A stretch of 49,441 nt of DNA from a virus. A program made the position numbers and the translations under genes. This document shows, one piece after another, positions 24,229 through 32,851 of this stretch. Positions within the stretch are counted from its first letter, which is position 1. Every line of letters starts with the position of its first letter. Location: IMG/VR virus record IMGVR_UViG_3300030114_000018, positions 1 to 49,441 of that record. One strand, given 5' to 3'. The notes under the pieces were generated by a model that saw only the letters and a list, made by a program, of their open reading frames with translations, made no database searches and was not told the origin of the DNA.

Positions 24229-26049
24229 TTAAACTGCTTGTACTAATTCTTGTTTATGCAATTCTTTTATTTTATTCTCTATATCATATTTTATGTATTC
24301 TTCTAGACTTAAGTCTGATATGTATTTAAATGTATATCCTTTATATAAAGCTTTTTTTAAACATGATCTTGAAACTTGTTGAAAAGATATTTTAAATCCA
24401 AAAATTTCTTCACTTTTTCTATCTAAATCATGACAACTTTCAAATAACAAATTATTTTCTATACAAAAAACTCCCTTTTTTAATTTTTCAACTTGTACTA
24501 AAGCACTTTTAATATGCTCTAAATTGCCATCATAATCATTCCAACCTATATTTAATCCTTTATTTATATATTTCTTTACTGTAGATTTTTCTAATCCAGT
24601 TATAATAGATATTTCTGTAAGATTTTTTATACCACTATTCCAATATTCACTAACTTCTTTAATTCTACTATGTAATGAAAACTCCTCAACTTTAAACCAG
24701 TTAATATTGTCTAAATTAAACAATTCATTTAATTTGCTATTTAATATATTTTGTTTTATAAATTCTAATTTTGATTTCCTACAATCTATTACTATGTAAT
24801 TTTCTTTATTTATTCCATTTTGTAATGCCAATTCTTCTTTAATCTTGTCATTATTAATTTCTTCTTCTAATGTTCTTGCTTCTTTTATCCATCCAAAACT
24901 TTCTTCATAGTGCTGATTTCCATGTGCTTCTATTAAAATATCTTTATCATTTAATCTAAAATAAAAATCGTATTGTTTATTTCCTTTTAACTTACAATTG
25001 TCATTATGAATATTTTTACTCCAAATAAATTGCTTTTCTGCATTAAAATTTTTTATTCCAATTAATTGTTTTAATACATTAAATATTACTTTGTTGGGGT
25101 AACTTATTCCATCGCCACATTGATTACAACTAAATCCAAATATAGATAATGTACTAACTCTCATTTTCTTTTCAAATCCACAGTCTGGACATTTGAATAT
25201 TACAAATTTATTACTTCCATATGTATGAGTATAAGCATCTTCTATATTTTTAAAGTATTTAATCAAATGTGGATGAGTGGTAAAAGCATCATTAATTCCT
25301 TTAATACATTTTTTATTTGTACAACATGGACAACCATTGCCTGTTTTTATATCTCTTTCGCTAATAGTTCCAATATACCCGTCTAATAAACATTTATACT
25401 TATAACACTTTTGGTCGCTATTACCTTTTTTCATTCTAACTTGTTTTAATATTTCTATCTTTCCACTTGTAGTATCTATAATATCATTTAAATTGTATCT
25501 GTATTCACTTGAAATTATATTAAGCATGTATGAAAACGAACAATTAAAGAAACTAGTTGTTACCATTTCATAATATTTATCCAAATATTTTATTTTTAAC
25601 ATTTGCTTTTTAGGAATATAATCCATTACTTGTACGATGCCATAAATATCTATATGTTTAAACTTAAGTTTCATTTTAGTATTAGCTACTGTAATCCAAT
25701 CTATATTACCATTTTTAATTAAAGGAATTGTATTTACATCTAATATTAGATATTTATTTTTACTTTTAATTATTTCATATTTTTTTATAAATAACTCTCT
25801 TTTAAATATACTTCCAATATGTCCTGATTTTAAATCCCCTATTAATATTTCTACATAATCATAATTTTTATATTTTACAATAATTTTATTAGTTAATTCG
25901 TTATATTTTTCTAAAATTAGTTCTCCTTTTATATCATTATATTCAAATTCAACTATATTAGTATTAATTTCTTTCCAATTAATACTACCTTCATTGCCAT
26001 GTCCACTTTTACCCCATCTAGGCAAATCATCTAAGAATACTTTTTTCAT
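24229..26049 (-). CDS. Free-standing homing endonuclease, EDxHD family, larger paralogue
   Basis: A 606-residue relative of the protein at 1986-3470. It shares the opening KKVFLDDLPRWGKSGHG, two to three beta-rich repeats (residues 1-200, one more than the paralogue), the CCTNKKC ribbon, GINDAFTTHPHL, and CPDCGFEK. The nuclease core QYDFYF, then ILIEAHGNQHY, then YIVIDCRKS has all the expected EDxHD residues. It ends with a helix-turn-helix and NUMOD-like tail. It probably cuts an intron-less or gene-less allele and promotes its own and nearby intron spread. It sits 56 bases upstream of the RNA polymerase gene, whose catalytic loop carries an ORF-less group I intron, a setting known for collaborative homing. 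Intact motifs suggest activity. Confidence 0.85.
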   Translation of the reverse strand: MKKVFLDDLPRWGKSGHGNEGSINWKEINTNIVEFEYNDIKGELILEKYNELTNKIIVKYKNYDYVEILIGDLKSGHIGSIFKRELFIKKYEIIKSKNKYLILDVNTIPLIKNGNIDWITVANTKMKLKFKHIDIYGIVQVMDYIPKKQMLKIKYLDKYYEMVTTSFFNCSFSYMLNIISSEYRYNLNDIIDTTSGKIEILKQVRMKKGNSDQKCYKYKCLLDGYIGTISERDIKTGNGCPCCTNKKCIKGINDAFTTHPHLIKYFKNIEDAYTHTYGSNKFVIFKCPDCGFEKKMRVSTLSIFGFSCNQCGDGISYPNKVIFNVLKQLIGIKNFNAEKQFIWSKNIHNDNCKLKGNKQYDFYFRLNDKDILIEAHGNQHYEESFGWIKEARTLEEEINNDKIKEELALQNGINKENYIVIDCRKSKLEFIKQNILNSKLNELFNLDNINWFKVEEFSLHSRIKEVSEYWNSGIKNLTEISIITGLEKSTVKKYINKGLNIGWNDYDGNLEHIKSALVQVEKLKKGVFCIENNLLFESCHDLDRKSEEIFGFKISFQQVSRSCLKKALYKGYTFKYISDLSLEEYIKYDIENKIKELHKQELVQAV

Positions 26050-26434
26050 TCATTTTCTCCTTTCCCATTTAAAATCTATGTTTTAAAATCATTTTATATA
26101 ATTTGTTGTTTGTATTATCTTTTATAACTATCTAACAACCTTATCCATATTCCTCACTAGAAGCCCATTCTCCGACTCACTATGCCATCCTACATAACTT
26201 TAGGTATACTTTGTCACCGTCACTTATAACTTGTCATACGTCTTTATTTTAGACTTTAACATATAATAATTATATTAGTCTAAAAACTTACTCTCTGACA
26301 TTCTAAGCCATTTAATTCTAACTCGACAACTTATACCTTGTCCATCCTAAAACCTTATCACGAGCCTGTAAAGTGCCTTATATTCAATTCTAAACTGTCA
26401 ATATGTATGTGTTATATATTTTATTAAATATGTA
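26050..26434. other. Non-coding leader region
   Basis: About 385 bases without a supportable gene. A degenerate AT motif (near 26084-26098) lies 40 bases before the endonuclease gene, and another (TATATATTTTATT) near 26412. The middle part is less AT-rich and has several short inverted repeats on the minus strand, such as TTTAGACT with AGTCTAAA around 26250-26285, suggesting a folded leader RNA. No promoter with both boxes is clear. Confidence 0.3.
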
Positions 26435-26659
26435 CTATATCTTACAACTATCTCTTCTATATCTCTTGACTTTAAGTTTATCACTTTCACTTATAAACTT
26501 ACTACTCATATCACATCCACAATAATAAGCTTCTAAATCTCTATCATTTGCATTCCATTCTTCGTCCTTTATGTAATCATCTTCAAATCCTAATATATAC
26601 GAAACCCAATCTCTTTCAAATGTTTTTCTGTTTTCTACTTGGTTATCCTTTTTTAACAT
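26435..26659 (-). CDS. Small charged protein of unknown function
   Basis: A 74-residue protein with many Asp, Glu, Arg and Lys (FERDWVSYILGFEDDYIKDE is typical), one CGC and a Cys near the end. It ends in TAG. Its ATG overlaps the stop of a 20-residue upstream frame, so translation may be coupled. No family is recognised and there is no membrane segment. It belongs to a short minus-strand cluster with the 53-residue gene upstream, driven by the promoter near 26960. Confidence 0.5.
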   Translation of the reverse strand: MLKKDNQVENRKTFERDWVSYILGFEDDYIKDEEWNANDRDLEAYYCGCDMSSKFISESDKLKVKRYRRDSCKI

Positions 26660-26715
26660 CTTCCTATACCTCTCATTCTTTCTTCATTAGTTACTTGTCC
26701 AATTTTTCTAGTCAT
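26653..26715 (-). CDS. Very short coupled frame, 20 residues
   Basis: An ATG with AGAAAGGATGG upstream encodes MTRKIGQVTNEERMRGIGRC, and its TAA overlaps the start of the next gene. It may be a leader peptide that couples translation, or a real micro-protein. An exact AT motif (26738-26753) lies directly before its ribosome site. Confidence 0.35.
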   Translation of the reverse strand: MTRKIGQVTNEERMRGIGRC

Positions 26716-26758
26716 TTTATTTTACCATCCTTTCTCATTTTATATATTTTATTGTTTG

Positions 26759-26920
26759 TTAATTATTATGTATTTTTAGCCAGTTTTCTAGCTTATTCCA
26801 TTCATATATTTCAGCATTAGTCATTTCTTGTTGCATAAAATACTTTGAATTTAACTTTTGATATCTATATAATTTGTTTTCATATAGCTTATTTTTGCTT
26901 GTACCAAATTCTATAACCAT
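26759..26920 (-). CDS. Small protein, 53 residues
   Basis: A short gene with an excellent ribosome site (GGAGGTG, seven bases before ATG 26920) and a textbook promoter 25 bases upstream. It encodes MVIEFGTSKNKLYENKLYRY and 33 more residues, rich in Lys, Asn and Tyr and predicted helical, without Cys or membrane segments. No family is recognised. It is the first gene of a small unit with the 20- and 74-residue frames. Position next to the XRE regulator suggests an early or lysogenic gene, by context only. Confidence 0.6.
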   Translation of the reverse strand: MVIEFGTSKNKLYENKLYRYQKLNSKYFMQQEMTNAEIYEWNKLENWLKIHNN

Positions 26921-26944
26921 TTCTTTCACCTCCTTACAATTTTT

Positions 26945-26995
26945 ATTATAATATATTTTATTAAAGTTGTCAAATTTTATTTTATATATTTTATT
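26945..26995 (-). promoter_or_regulatory. Consensus sigma-A-like promoter with AT motif
   Basis: On the minus strand, TTGACA (26968-26973) and TATAAT (26945-26950) are exactly 17 bases apart. An exact AT motif copy (26980-26995) abuts the upstream side of the -35 box, and a second AATAAAATATAT half lies in the spacer. Confidence 0.85.
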
Positions 26996-27110
26996 ATTCT
27001 ATTCATTTGTTGTGCAACTATCTTTAATAACAATTTTAATTATGTGATATATTTTATTTTTGTCAATTTAATTATGATTAAATTATTTTTAAATATGTAG
27101 TCTTTTTAAT

Positions 27111-27162
27111 TTACCATACTAAAAAAGATTTATTATAGTTATAAATTCCTTTAGCATGGTAA
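27111..27162 (-). terminator. Inverted repeat after the XRE gene
   Basis: Arms TTACCATGCTAAA and TTTAGTATGGTAA (13 bp, one wobble on the minus strand) enclose a 26-base AT loop and touch the stop codon of the regulator gene. It is probably a terminator, although the T tract is weak. Confidence 0.45.
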
Positions 27163-27163
27163 A

Positions 27164-27367
27164 TTATTGTTGTAATTCTAATAATTCTTCAATTCTACAT
27201 TCTAAAGTATTGCAGATAGCCTCAAGGATATAAAATTTTATACCATCTGTCTCATTTTTATTTATCTTATATAAGGTAGGATAACTTACACCTGTCTGTT
27301 GTGCTAACCAATATAAGCTTTTCCCCTTTTTCTCTAATAATCCACTTAAATTGTTTTTTATTGACAA
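27164..27367 (-). CDS. XRE/Cro-family transcription regulator
   Basis: A 67-residue helix-turn-helix protein of Cro/C1 type: LLEKKGKSLYWLAQQTGVSY with PTLYKINKNETDGIKFYILE follows the usual five-helix pattern. The best start is the TTG at 27367, seven bases after AGGAGGTG; the upstream GTG and TTG overlap that site. It is divergent from the gene at 27601, and the shared intergenic space has a perfect 22-bp palindrome beside the opposing promoter, a likely operator. It could be the lysogeny or plasmid-state repressor, or regulate only the divergent gene. Confidence 0.8.
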   Translation of the reverse strand: MSIKNNLSGLLEKKGKSLYWLAQQTGVSYPTLYKINKNETDGIKFYILEAICNTLECRIEELLELQQ

Positions 27368-27415
27368 TATCAACACCTCCTATTTAATCTATTATATCAT
27401 ATATAGTCTTAAAGA

Positions 27416-27469
27416 TATATAAAAATATTTTTATATAGTGTTGACATTATATAAAGTTGAGTTTATAAT
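27416..27469 (+). promoter_or_regulatory. Operator palindrome and promoter of the divergent gene
   Basis: A perfect 22-bp palindrome (27416-27437, half site TATATAAAAAT) is followed by TTGACA (27441-27446) and, 17 bases on, TATAAT (27464-27469) on the plus strand. A TATAAT-like box for the XRE gene lies on the other side. The layout suits repression of both directions by the XRE protein. Confidence 0.75.
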
Positions 27470-27600
27470 AGTCTCATAGGGTTGGTAAAACAAACCAATC
27501 AAATAAAAATAAGGCAATAACAATAATGTTATCACCCATCTATAGCAAGATTTAGTATAACATATTATTATTCCTTAATCAATAAGGGAGAGATGCTATT

Positions 27601-27966
27601 ATGGAAACAATTATTAATGACAAAAATGCTTACGAAAGTAACCTACCACAAAGAACAATTGAATATTTAACATTTTTAGATTTCTTACAAGAACAAAGGA
27701 ATTGGGATAATGATTTAGTAATCATAAGTGGCGAAGAATGGGACAAGTTTTATAGTACAGATGATATTGATTATGAAATGAAACTAGATATAGTTAACAG
27801 TGAAGATTTCTTTAATAAATTTGCAGAGATAACTAAAACGGATCAATGGAAATTTGAATCAACATTTATTTCAAGTAAGTACTTAGATACTTATACATAC
27901 AACACTATGAATTTAATAGTTAAGATTGATGGTATAAATCAAAGGTTTATAATTGATTGTGTTTAA
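27601..27966 (+). CDS. Unknown protein divergent from the XRE regulator
   Basis: A 121-residue acidic protein with a good GGGAGAG site, driven by the consensus promoter next to the palindrome after a 130-base leader that holds a small hairpin (ATAAC with GTTAT). It has mixed alpha/beta character (LVIISGEEWDKFYS, then LIVKIDGINQRFIIDCV). No motif is recognised. Divergence from a Cro-type regulator suggests a regulated partner such as an antirepressor, superinfection or host-interaction protein. The sequence does not tell which. Confidence 0.55.
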   Translation: METIINDKNAYESNLPQRTIEYLTFLDFLQEQRNWDNDLVIISGEEWDKFYSTDDIDYEMKLDIVNSEDFFNKFAEITKTDQWKFESTFISSKYLDTYTYNTMNLIVKIDGINQRFIIDCV

Positions 27967-27984
27967 TTAATGAAATAGTAAAAA

Positions 27985-28012
27985 AGCTGACTAGATGTTA
28001 TAATTTAGTCGG
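27985..28012. repeat. Hairpin just upstream of tnpB
   Basis: An 8-bp stem (GCTGACTA with TAGTCGGC, one wobble) follows six A and precedes the tnpB ribosome site. On the minus strand it is followed by T6, so it can be a terminator for minus-strand transcription. Alternatively it is a left-end hairpin of an IS605-type element. Confidence 0.45.
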
Positions 28013-28040
28013 CAACCAACTTGAAAGGAGGTGAAAAAGA

Positions 28041-29252
28041 ATGTTAGTAAGTAGAACAGAAAGACATGTTATAAATAGAAATCACGTTATATGGGGTGCG
28101 TGTGATGAGTTATGTTTTCAATCTAAAAATGTATTTAATTATGCTAACTATGTAATGAGACAACAATTTATTGAAACTCAAAAAGTTATTAAATATAATG
28201 ACTTAACATTTCAATTAAAAACAAGTGATTGTTTCAAGGAACTTGGTTCAAATTCAGCACAACACACATTAAAAATGTTATGTAAAAGCTGGAAGGCATT
28301 CTTAGTAAGTGTAAAGGATTATTATAAAAATCCTAGTAAGTATCTCGGGAAACCTAAACTTCCAAAATATAAGGATAAACAAGGTAGGCATATATGCGTT
28401 TTAACTAATATGCAAAGTCAAATACAAAATGGATACTTGTATTTTGCATTTACTAGATTAAAACCATTTAATAATCTATTTAGAACTAAAGTACAAGGAC
28501 ATCATTTACAAACTAGAATTATACCTCAAGGTGGTAACTATATATTAGAAATTGTATATGAAAAAGAAGTAGTAGAACAACCAACAGAAAGTCATAATAT
28601 AGCTAGTATTGACTTAGGAGTAAATAACTTTGTAACAATGGCAAATAATATTGATGCTAAATCAATTATTATTAATGGCAAGGGTATTAAATCTTATAAC
28701 AAATACTGGAATAAAGAAATAAGCAAATTTAAATCTATTGCTAAGAAAGAAAATAAACTTGATTGGACTAAAAGACAAGCTAGACTAACTAATAAACGTA
28801 ATAATAAGATGGAATATTTTATGCACAAAGCTAGTAAAGAAGTTATAAATTATTGCCTAGAATTAGATATTGATACTATAGTTGTTGGATTAAATAAAGA
28901 GTGGAAACAAGAAGCCAACATGCATAAATCAGTTAATCAAACTTTTGTACAAATACCTTATGACAAGTTTATATCTAAATTAGCTTATAAGTGCGAGGAT
29001 GCAGGAATTAAGTTTATTACCAATGAAGAATCATATACAAGTGGTACAAGTTTTCTTGATGCTGAGATACCTTGTAAAGATAATTATAATAAATCACGTA
29101 GAATATATAGAGGAATGTTTAAGTCTAATAACGGTACGCTTATAAACAGCGATTTAAATGGAGCGTATCAAATAATGAAGAAAGTATTTCCAAATGCTTT
29201 TGCAAATGGAATATTGGGTGTAGATTTACACCCTGTAGTGATTAATTTATAA
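28041..29252 (+). CDS. tnpB: TnpB-family protein (IS200/IS605 OrfB) with atypical active site
   Basis: A 403-residue TnpB-like protein with a strong GGAGGTG site. The N-terminal region (SSWKAFL-type helix and LGKPKLPKYKDK) and RuvC segments are clear: SIDLGVNNF (first Asp, about 190), TIVVGLNKEWKQE (about 285), EESYTSGTSFLDAE (about 335), NSDLNGAYQIM (last Asp, about 375). The usual Glu of the second segment (..vEdL) is Gly here, and the zinc finger Cys pairs are missing (FLDAE replaces CxxCG). This matches a known TnpB subgroup with a GLNKxWKQ motif. No tnpA is nearby. It could be an active nuclease with a relocated Glu, or a nuclease-dead guide-RNA-dependent repressor. The tnpB 3' end is where a guide RNA would be expected. 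Confidence 0.85.
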   Translation: MLVSRTERHVINRNHVIWGACDELCFQSKNVFNYANYVMRQQFIETQKVIKYNDLTFQLKTSDCFKELGSNSAQHTLKMLCKSWKAFLVSVKDYYKNPSKYLGKPKLPKYKDKQGRHICVLTNMQSQIQNGYLYFAFTRLKPFNNLFRTKVQGHHLQTRIIPQGGNYILEIVYEKEVVEQPTESHNIASIDLGVNNFVTMANNIDAKSIIINGKGIKSYNKYWNKEISKFKSIAKKENKLDWTKRQARLTNKRNNKMEYFMHKASKEVINYCLELDIDTIVVGLNKEWKQEANMHKSVNQTFVQIPYDKFISKLAYKCEDAGIKFITNEESYTSGTSFLDAEIPCKDNYNKSRRIYRGMFKSNNGTLINSDLNGAYQIMKKVFPNAFANGILGVDLHPVVINL

Positions 29253-29324
29253 TGACTACTAATGGAGTTTTTATGTTTATATTTTATTCATAATACCCAA
29301 TAAATTCACTATTTTATCAAGTAT

Positions 29325-30125
29325 TTATTCATAAAACATTTCTTCAATGCAAGCAAATACCTCATTATATCTATTTACGGGGAGTTGTTCCCAACGTTGC
29401 ACTCTAAATTTGCTGAATAATTTATTCTTAGCATTTATATAAAATGTATCTTTAGCAGTTATTTTCTCATCATATTTTCTTTCTAATTCATATTTAAGTT
29501 TATCAGTTAGATCCTTAGTATTTCTACCTTGCATTCCAATCATGGATTTCAATTCATTTCTCTCATCATCATAAATTGTAGCTTGATCATGCATTAATGA
29601 TTGCATATTTTGTACTTGTTGTTTGGCTTCCAATACAGTAGGTATTAACTTTTGTGTCATTTCAGTTATCAATGTTGGCATTATTGCATTTATAGTATCA
29701 CTTACTATACTTACCAATTGTTGATTAGATGTCTGGAGTTGTCCATTTTCTCTTTTCTCATCTAATGTAGCTAGGAAATCTTTATATCTCATGGCTTTAT
29801 CATTTTTACATTCCATTGCAATACGTTTCGAAAGCCAACTACTCATAAATATCGAGTTTCTATCTTCACCATTTTCTATTTCATCTAATATGTATTTTAT
29901 CTCATCTATATATTGGGTAGAACCATTAGTTCCACTACTAGATATAGCGTTTAGTTTACTTATTAAATTGCTATTCCCCGTTTTCCAATTAACTACTAAA
30001 TTACCTTTGTTATTTTTAGTTATCCCTAATACTTTTGCAGTATTTACTAAATTGTATAACGTTTCCCCTTCATCTGTTTTCACCTTTACTTCTTGTCCTT
30101 CGAATAATACTAATTGTTCATTCAT
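29325..30125 (-). CDS. ORF6N/ORF6C-type antirepressor
   Basis: A 266-residue protein. The N-terminal 130 residues (ETLYNLVNTAKVLGITKNNKG, then STQYIDEIKYILDEIENGED, then MSSWLSKRIAMECKNDKAMRYKDFLATLDEKREN) follow the pattern of phage Rha/ORF6N and BRO-like DNA-associated domains. The C-terminal part (NKLFSKFRVQRWEQLPVNRY) matches ORF6C. Between them is a long helical spacer. Such proteins act as antirepressors or regulators in temperate phages. It has its own promoter with an AT motif beside the -35 box and a second motif copy just before the ribosome site. Confidence 0.7.
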   Translation of the reverse strand: MNEQLVLFEGQEVKVKTDEGETLYNLVNTAKVLGITKNNKGNLVVNWKTGNSNLISKLNAISSSGTNGSTQYIDEIKYILDEIENGEDRNSIFMSSWLSKRIAMECKNDKAMRYKDFLATLDEKRENGQLQTSNQQLVSIVSDTINAIMPTLITEMTQKLIPTVLEAKQQVQNMQSLMHDQATIYDDERNELKSMIGMQGRNTKDLTDKLKYELERKYDEKITAKDTFYINAKNKLFSKFRVQRWEQLPVNRYNEVFACIEEMFYE

Positions 30126-30208
30126 ATTTCTTTCTCCTTTTTATTATATTATATTTTATTTAATCCTATGAAAATTTAGTAATTTACTTACTCCCTGTCC
30201 ACAATTTA

Positions 30209-30257
30209 ATAATACTACCATATCTTTCTTTTGTCAACTCATTTTATATATTTTGTT
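30209..30257 (-). promoter_or_regulatory. Sigma-A-like promoter with AT motif for the ORF6-type gene
   Basis: On the minus strand TTGACA (30232-30237) and TATTAT (30209-30214) are 17 bases apart. An exact AT motif (30242-30257) begins four bases upstream of the -35 box. A partial copy (AAATAAAATATAATATA) lies right before the ribosome site near 30145-30165. Confidence 0.8.
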
Positions 30258-30485
30258 ATTTAGTATATTTTACTTTACACTACCGAGTCAAAAAGTTCAT
30301 TTTAGTCTCTCAGACAAATAGACTTCAAATTAAATCAAGTGCCATTGTCTCTCAGAAATTCTCGACTTAAGTCCTTTTGTCTGAACCTATAATGAAATGA
30401 AGTTAACTAATACTACTAATAACTAATATTACTAATTCTACTAAGATGAATTTCTTGCTACGCAGAGATTTGGTCTTTCTTTTTT
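30258..30485. other. Non-coding stretch between two minus-strand genes
   Basis: No gene is seen. It contains two copies of CTCTCAGA (near 30318 and 30353) with inverted TCTGA halves, and a simple-sequence run of ACTAATA-type repeats near 30400-30440. It may form a stem at the end of the winged-helix transcript. Confidence 0.3.
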
Positions 30486-31352
30486 CTATTTTGTTAGTTG
30501 TTTGTATTCTTCTTCTAATTCCTTTAGTTTATTTATTTCATCTTCTGTTTTATCAATCTTCTTACCTAATATGTTTATCTTTTGCTTTAATGACCTTTTA
30601 TTATTTATTTTATTCTTACTTTGTTTATCTAATGGTATTATTCCTTTATTTTTCTGTTCATATTTTATTTTATAGTCTAATAATTCTTTATCTTGTATTC
30701 TGCAATAGTACATATTGGTTGCTTTATATTTACCATTTACTATTTTATACCCTACACTATCGTAATATAATAATTTCATATCATCTTTCAAATGTTTTAT
30801 GTATTTTAATACTGTATTTTCACTTATATCTATAACTTCTGCAATAGTTTCAATTTTTGGAAATGATAGCTTATAGTTTTCTTGTTGCTCATTGTTTTCT
30901 ATTAATCTTATTATGTATAAGTATAAATGTACCATTATGTATTTGTCTATTTTGTTATTATTACAATATTCTAATATAATATTTAATTCCTTATGGTATA
31001 GCATAGTAAAGTTATTATCCATATCATGATGTAATTCAGCAAAGTATGTATCCATTTTATTTTGCTTAATAGTTTGATCAATATTTATGCCATTCTTACA
31101 ATCATTTTCATCGCTAAAGAACAGTATTTCATTTTCTTGGGAATATTTTAGCGTATCTATTATATATTTTGTTCTATTGGTATTTCCTGTAGTAGTATTT
31201 AGTCTTTGGCATAAATATCTAACGCCTAAGAAACAAATATCATTCGGTGTTCTTCCTTGTAATATTATTGACAATAGAAATAATTTATCTGATTCTAGTT
31301 TGTTTTCACCATTTATATATTCATTTGGTATTTTTGTAAATTTATCATCCAC
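30486..31352 (-). CDS. Winged-helix protein, possible replication accessory
   Basis: A 288-residue protein. The N-terminus (KFTKIPNEYINGENKLESDKLFLL, cited in part, then RYLCQRLNTTTGNTNRTK) and the middle (KIETIAEVIDISENTVLKYIKHLKDD) each form a helix-turn-helix, the second with a following wing. This is the layout of plasmid and phage replication-initiation helpers with tandem winged helices. The C-terminus is a basic coiled coil. It is transcribed from its own promoter and lies next to the Rep gene and origin, which supports a role in replication or its control. No enzymatic motif is present. Confidence 0.6.
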   Translation of the reverse strand: MDDKFTKIPNEYINGENKLESDKLFLLSIILQGRTPNDICFLGVRYLCQRLNTTTGNTNRTKYIIDTLKYSQENEILFFSDENDCKNGINIDQTIKQNKMDTYFAELHHDMDNNFTMLYHKELNIILEYCNNNKIDKYIMVHLYLYIIRLIENNEQQENYKLSFPKIETIAEVIDISENTVLKYIKHLKDDMKLLYYDSVGYKIVNGKYKATNMYYCRIQDKELLDYKIKYEQKNKGIIPLDKQSKNKINNKRSLKQKINILGKKIDKTEDEINKLKELEEEYKQLTK

Positions 31353-31384
31353 TCTCTTCCCTCCTTCCTTTTCTGATTAATTCC

Positions 31385-31428
31385 ATATTAAACCATATAC
31401 AAATTATTGTCAAGTCATTCAATATATT
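31385..31428 (-). promoter_or_regulatory. Promoter of the winged-helix gene
   Basis: Minus-strand TTGACA (31408-31413) and TAATAT (31385-31390) are 17 bases apart, with a shortened AT motif (AATAAAATATATT) directly upstream. Confidence 0.8.
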
Positions 31429-31645
31429 TTATTAAATTCACAACTTGATACCATATTAATTCAAGACATAAAAATAAGAGTCATATTTCAGACTCTTTAT
31501 GTATATACTATTATGTTAGGCTCTAAATGACGTTATAAGCCCCTTAGTGAGGTTATATTTTTAGGTGACGACTATTACCTTATTTGAATTTATAATCAAT
31601 GGTTAGTCTGTAGTTGCTTTTATTGTGAAGTATTTGATATAAGTG
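31429..31645 (-). terminator. 3' region of rep with intrinsic terminator
   Basis: The hairpin at 31478-31499 (AAGAGTC with GACTCTT on either strand) is followed on the minus strand by TTATTTTTATG, a terminator for the Rep transcript. A second inverted repeat (TATAA...TTATA with CCTC/GGGG inside) lies near 31530-31555. No gene is seen in this stretch. Confidence 0.65.
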
Positions 31646-32851
31646 TTATTGTTCTTTATCCCAACCAAGTAATTTCTCTTCTAGAGTTTTCATTTGCTTT
31701 GAATCAGAATATATACTACTTTCAGGGAAATTATGAAAATTAGTTTTCTTAACATCATCTCTGTCAACAACAATTTCATCAGAAGGTGGAATTACTATTT
31801 TCTTAGTCCAATTACCTTGTAATGCAGAAATGATTAACCCAATATAATCCTTAGTTCCTTTTTCTTTTATATACTCTTCACAAACTTCTACTCTTCCAAT
31901 TATATAATCTTGAACCCCTATATCTAAACTTTTTAAATCTTCACGAGTATCAATAGCTGACAATGCAGTAGTTATAATATCTCTTGATTGTTGTGCAGTT
32001 ACAACATGTTTTATTAACTTGGAAATTATATTTACTTGATTTTGAGCAGTATGAGTCACGTCTGCTCCCCCTTGCTCATCCAATAAACTAAGTTGTCTAT
32101 TTTGTAATGTAATAGAAAACTGTATTTTTAATACTTTTTTAGTAGTTCTATTTTTTTCTATTTCCTTATATTCTAAAAACATATCTGTATTATCATTTAT
32201 TTCTTTTATAGAAAGTAAAATCATTCTCTTAAAATCTCTATACTCTTTGTACTCTTTATCCAATAAGTTTAATTTAAACCTCAAATCATCTACTTCAAAA
32301 TTTCTCTTTCTTATTTTAGTATATTGTTTACATAGTTCATAAATCCTAAAACTATATTTACCTTTTAGTTTATTGGCAAATTGTTCAAAAAACATTCCCG
32401 TATATTCAGATGTGAATATTAATAAATGTCTAATCATCTTAGGGTGAAATTCCAATGATATTCCTTTTCCTGTATGATCATATTCACAAGTTGTAACCCA
32501 ACGATTTCTTCCAAAGTCTCCATTAGGTTTTAAATACAGTATTTCCTCATTATATAAATCTGTGGCTATTTTTGCTAATTCAATATATAGATTATTGCTT
32601 TTTATATTAAAAGTTTTTTTATAATCCATAATACTTATAAATGTCAAATCAAACTGGGCAGTTTTAATTCTATTTTCAACTTTTTCTATATTTAAATTTT
32701 TTTCTAATATAGTTGTATTTAACTTAGTCATAGCTAAATAAATAAGTCTATTCTGAGCAGTAGTTAAGTTATAACAAGATTCTATTAATTCATTGGATTT
32801 ATATATTATACCATTTTCAAACGATGTTATTATTTCATTATCAACTCCCAA
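31646..32851 (-). CDS. Replication initiator, Rep_3 (RepA/RepB-like) family
   Basis: A 401-residue initiator from the TTG at 32851, eight bases after AAAGGTG; a GTG at 32860 almost touches that site. Family features: KSNELIESCYNLTTAQNRLIYLA at the N-terminus (cited in part), ITSDLYNEEILYL-type strands, the paired winged helices with YSFRIYELCKQYTKIRKRNFEVDDLRFKL (part) near 170-200, and FKRMILLSIKEINDNTD near 215. Such proteins bind iterons and open the origin. The first iteron overlaps the start of this gene, so it probably represses itself. The C-terminal 130 residues are an extra region not typical of small plasmid Reps. Confidence 0.85.
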   Translation of the reverse strand: MGVDNEIITSFENGIIYKSNELIESCYNLTTAQNRLIYLAMTKLNTTILEKNLNIEKVENRIKTAQFDLTFISIMDYKKTFNIKSNNLYIELAKIATDLYNEEILYLKPNGDFGRNRWVTTCEYDHTGKGISLEFHPKMIRHLLIFTSEYTGMFFEQFANKLKGKYSFRIYELCKQYTKIRKRNFEVDDLRFKLNLLDKEYKEYRDFKRMILLSIKEINDNTDMFLEYKEIEKNRTTKKVLKIQFSITLQNRQLSLLDEQGGADVTHTAQNQVNIISKLIKHVVTAQQSRDIITTALSAIDTREDLKSLDIGVQDYIIGRVEVCEEYIKEKGTKDYIGLIISALQGNWTKKIVIPPSDEIVVDRDDVKKTNFHNFPESSIYSDSKQMKTLEEKLLGWDKEQ

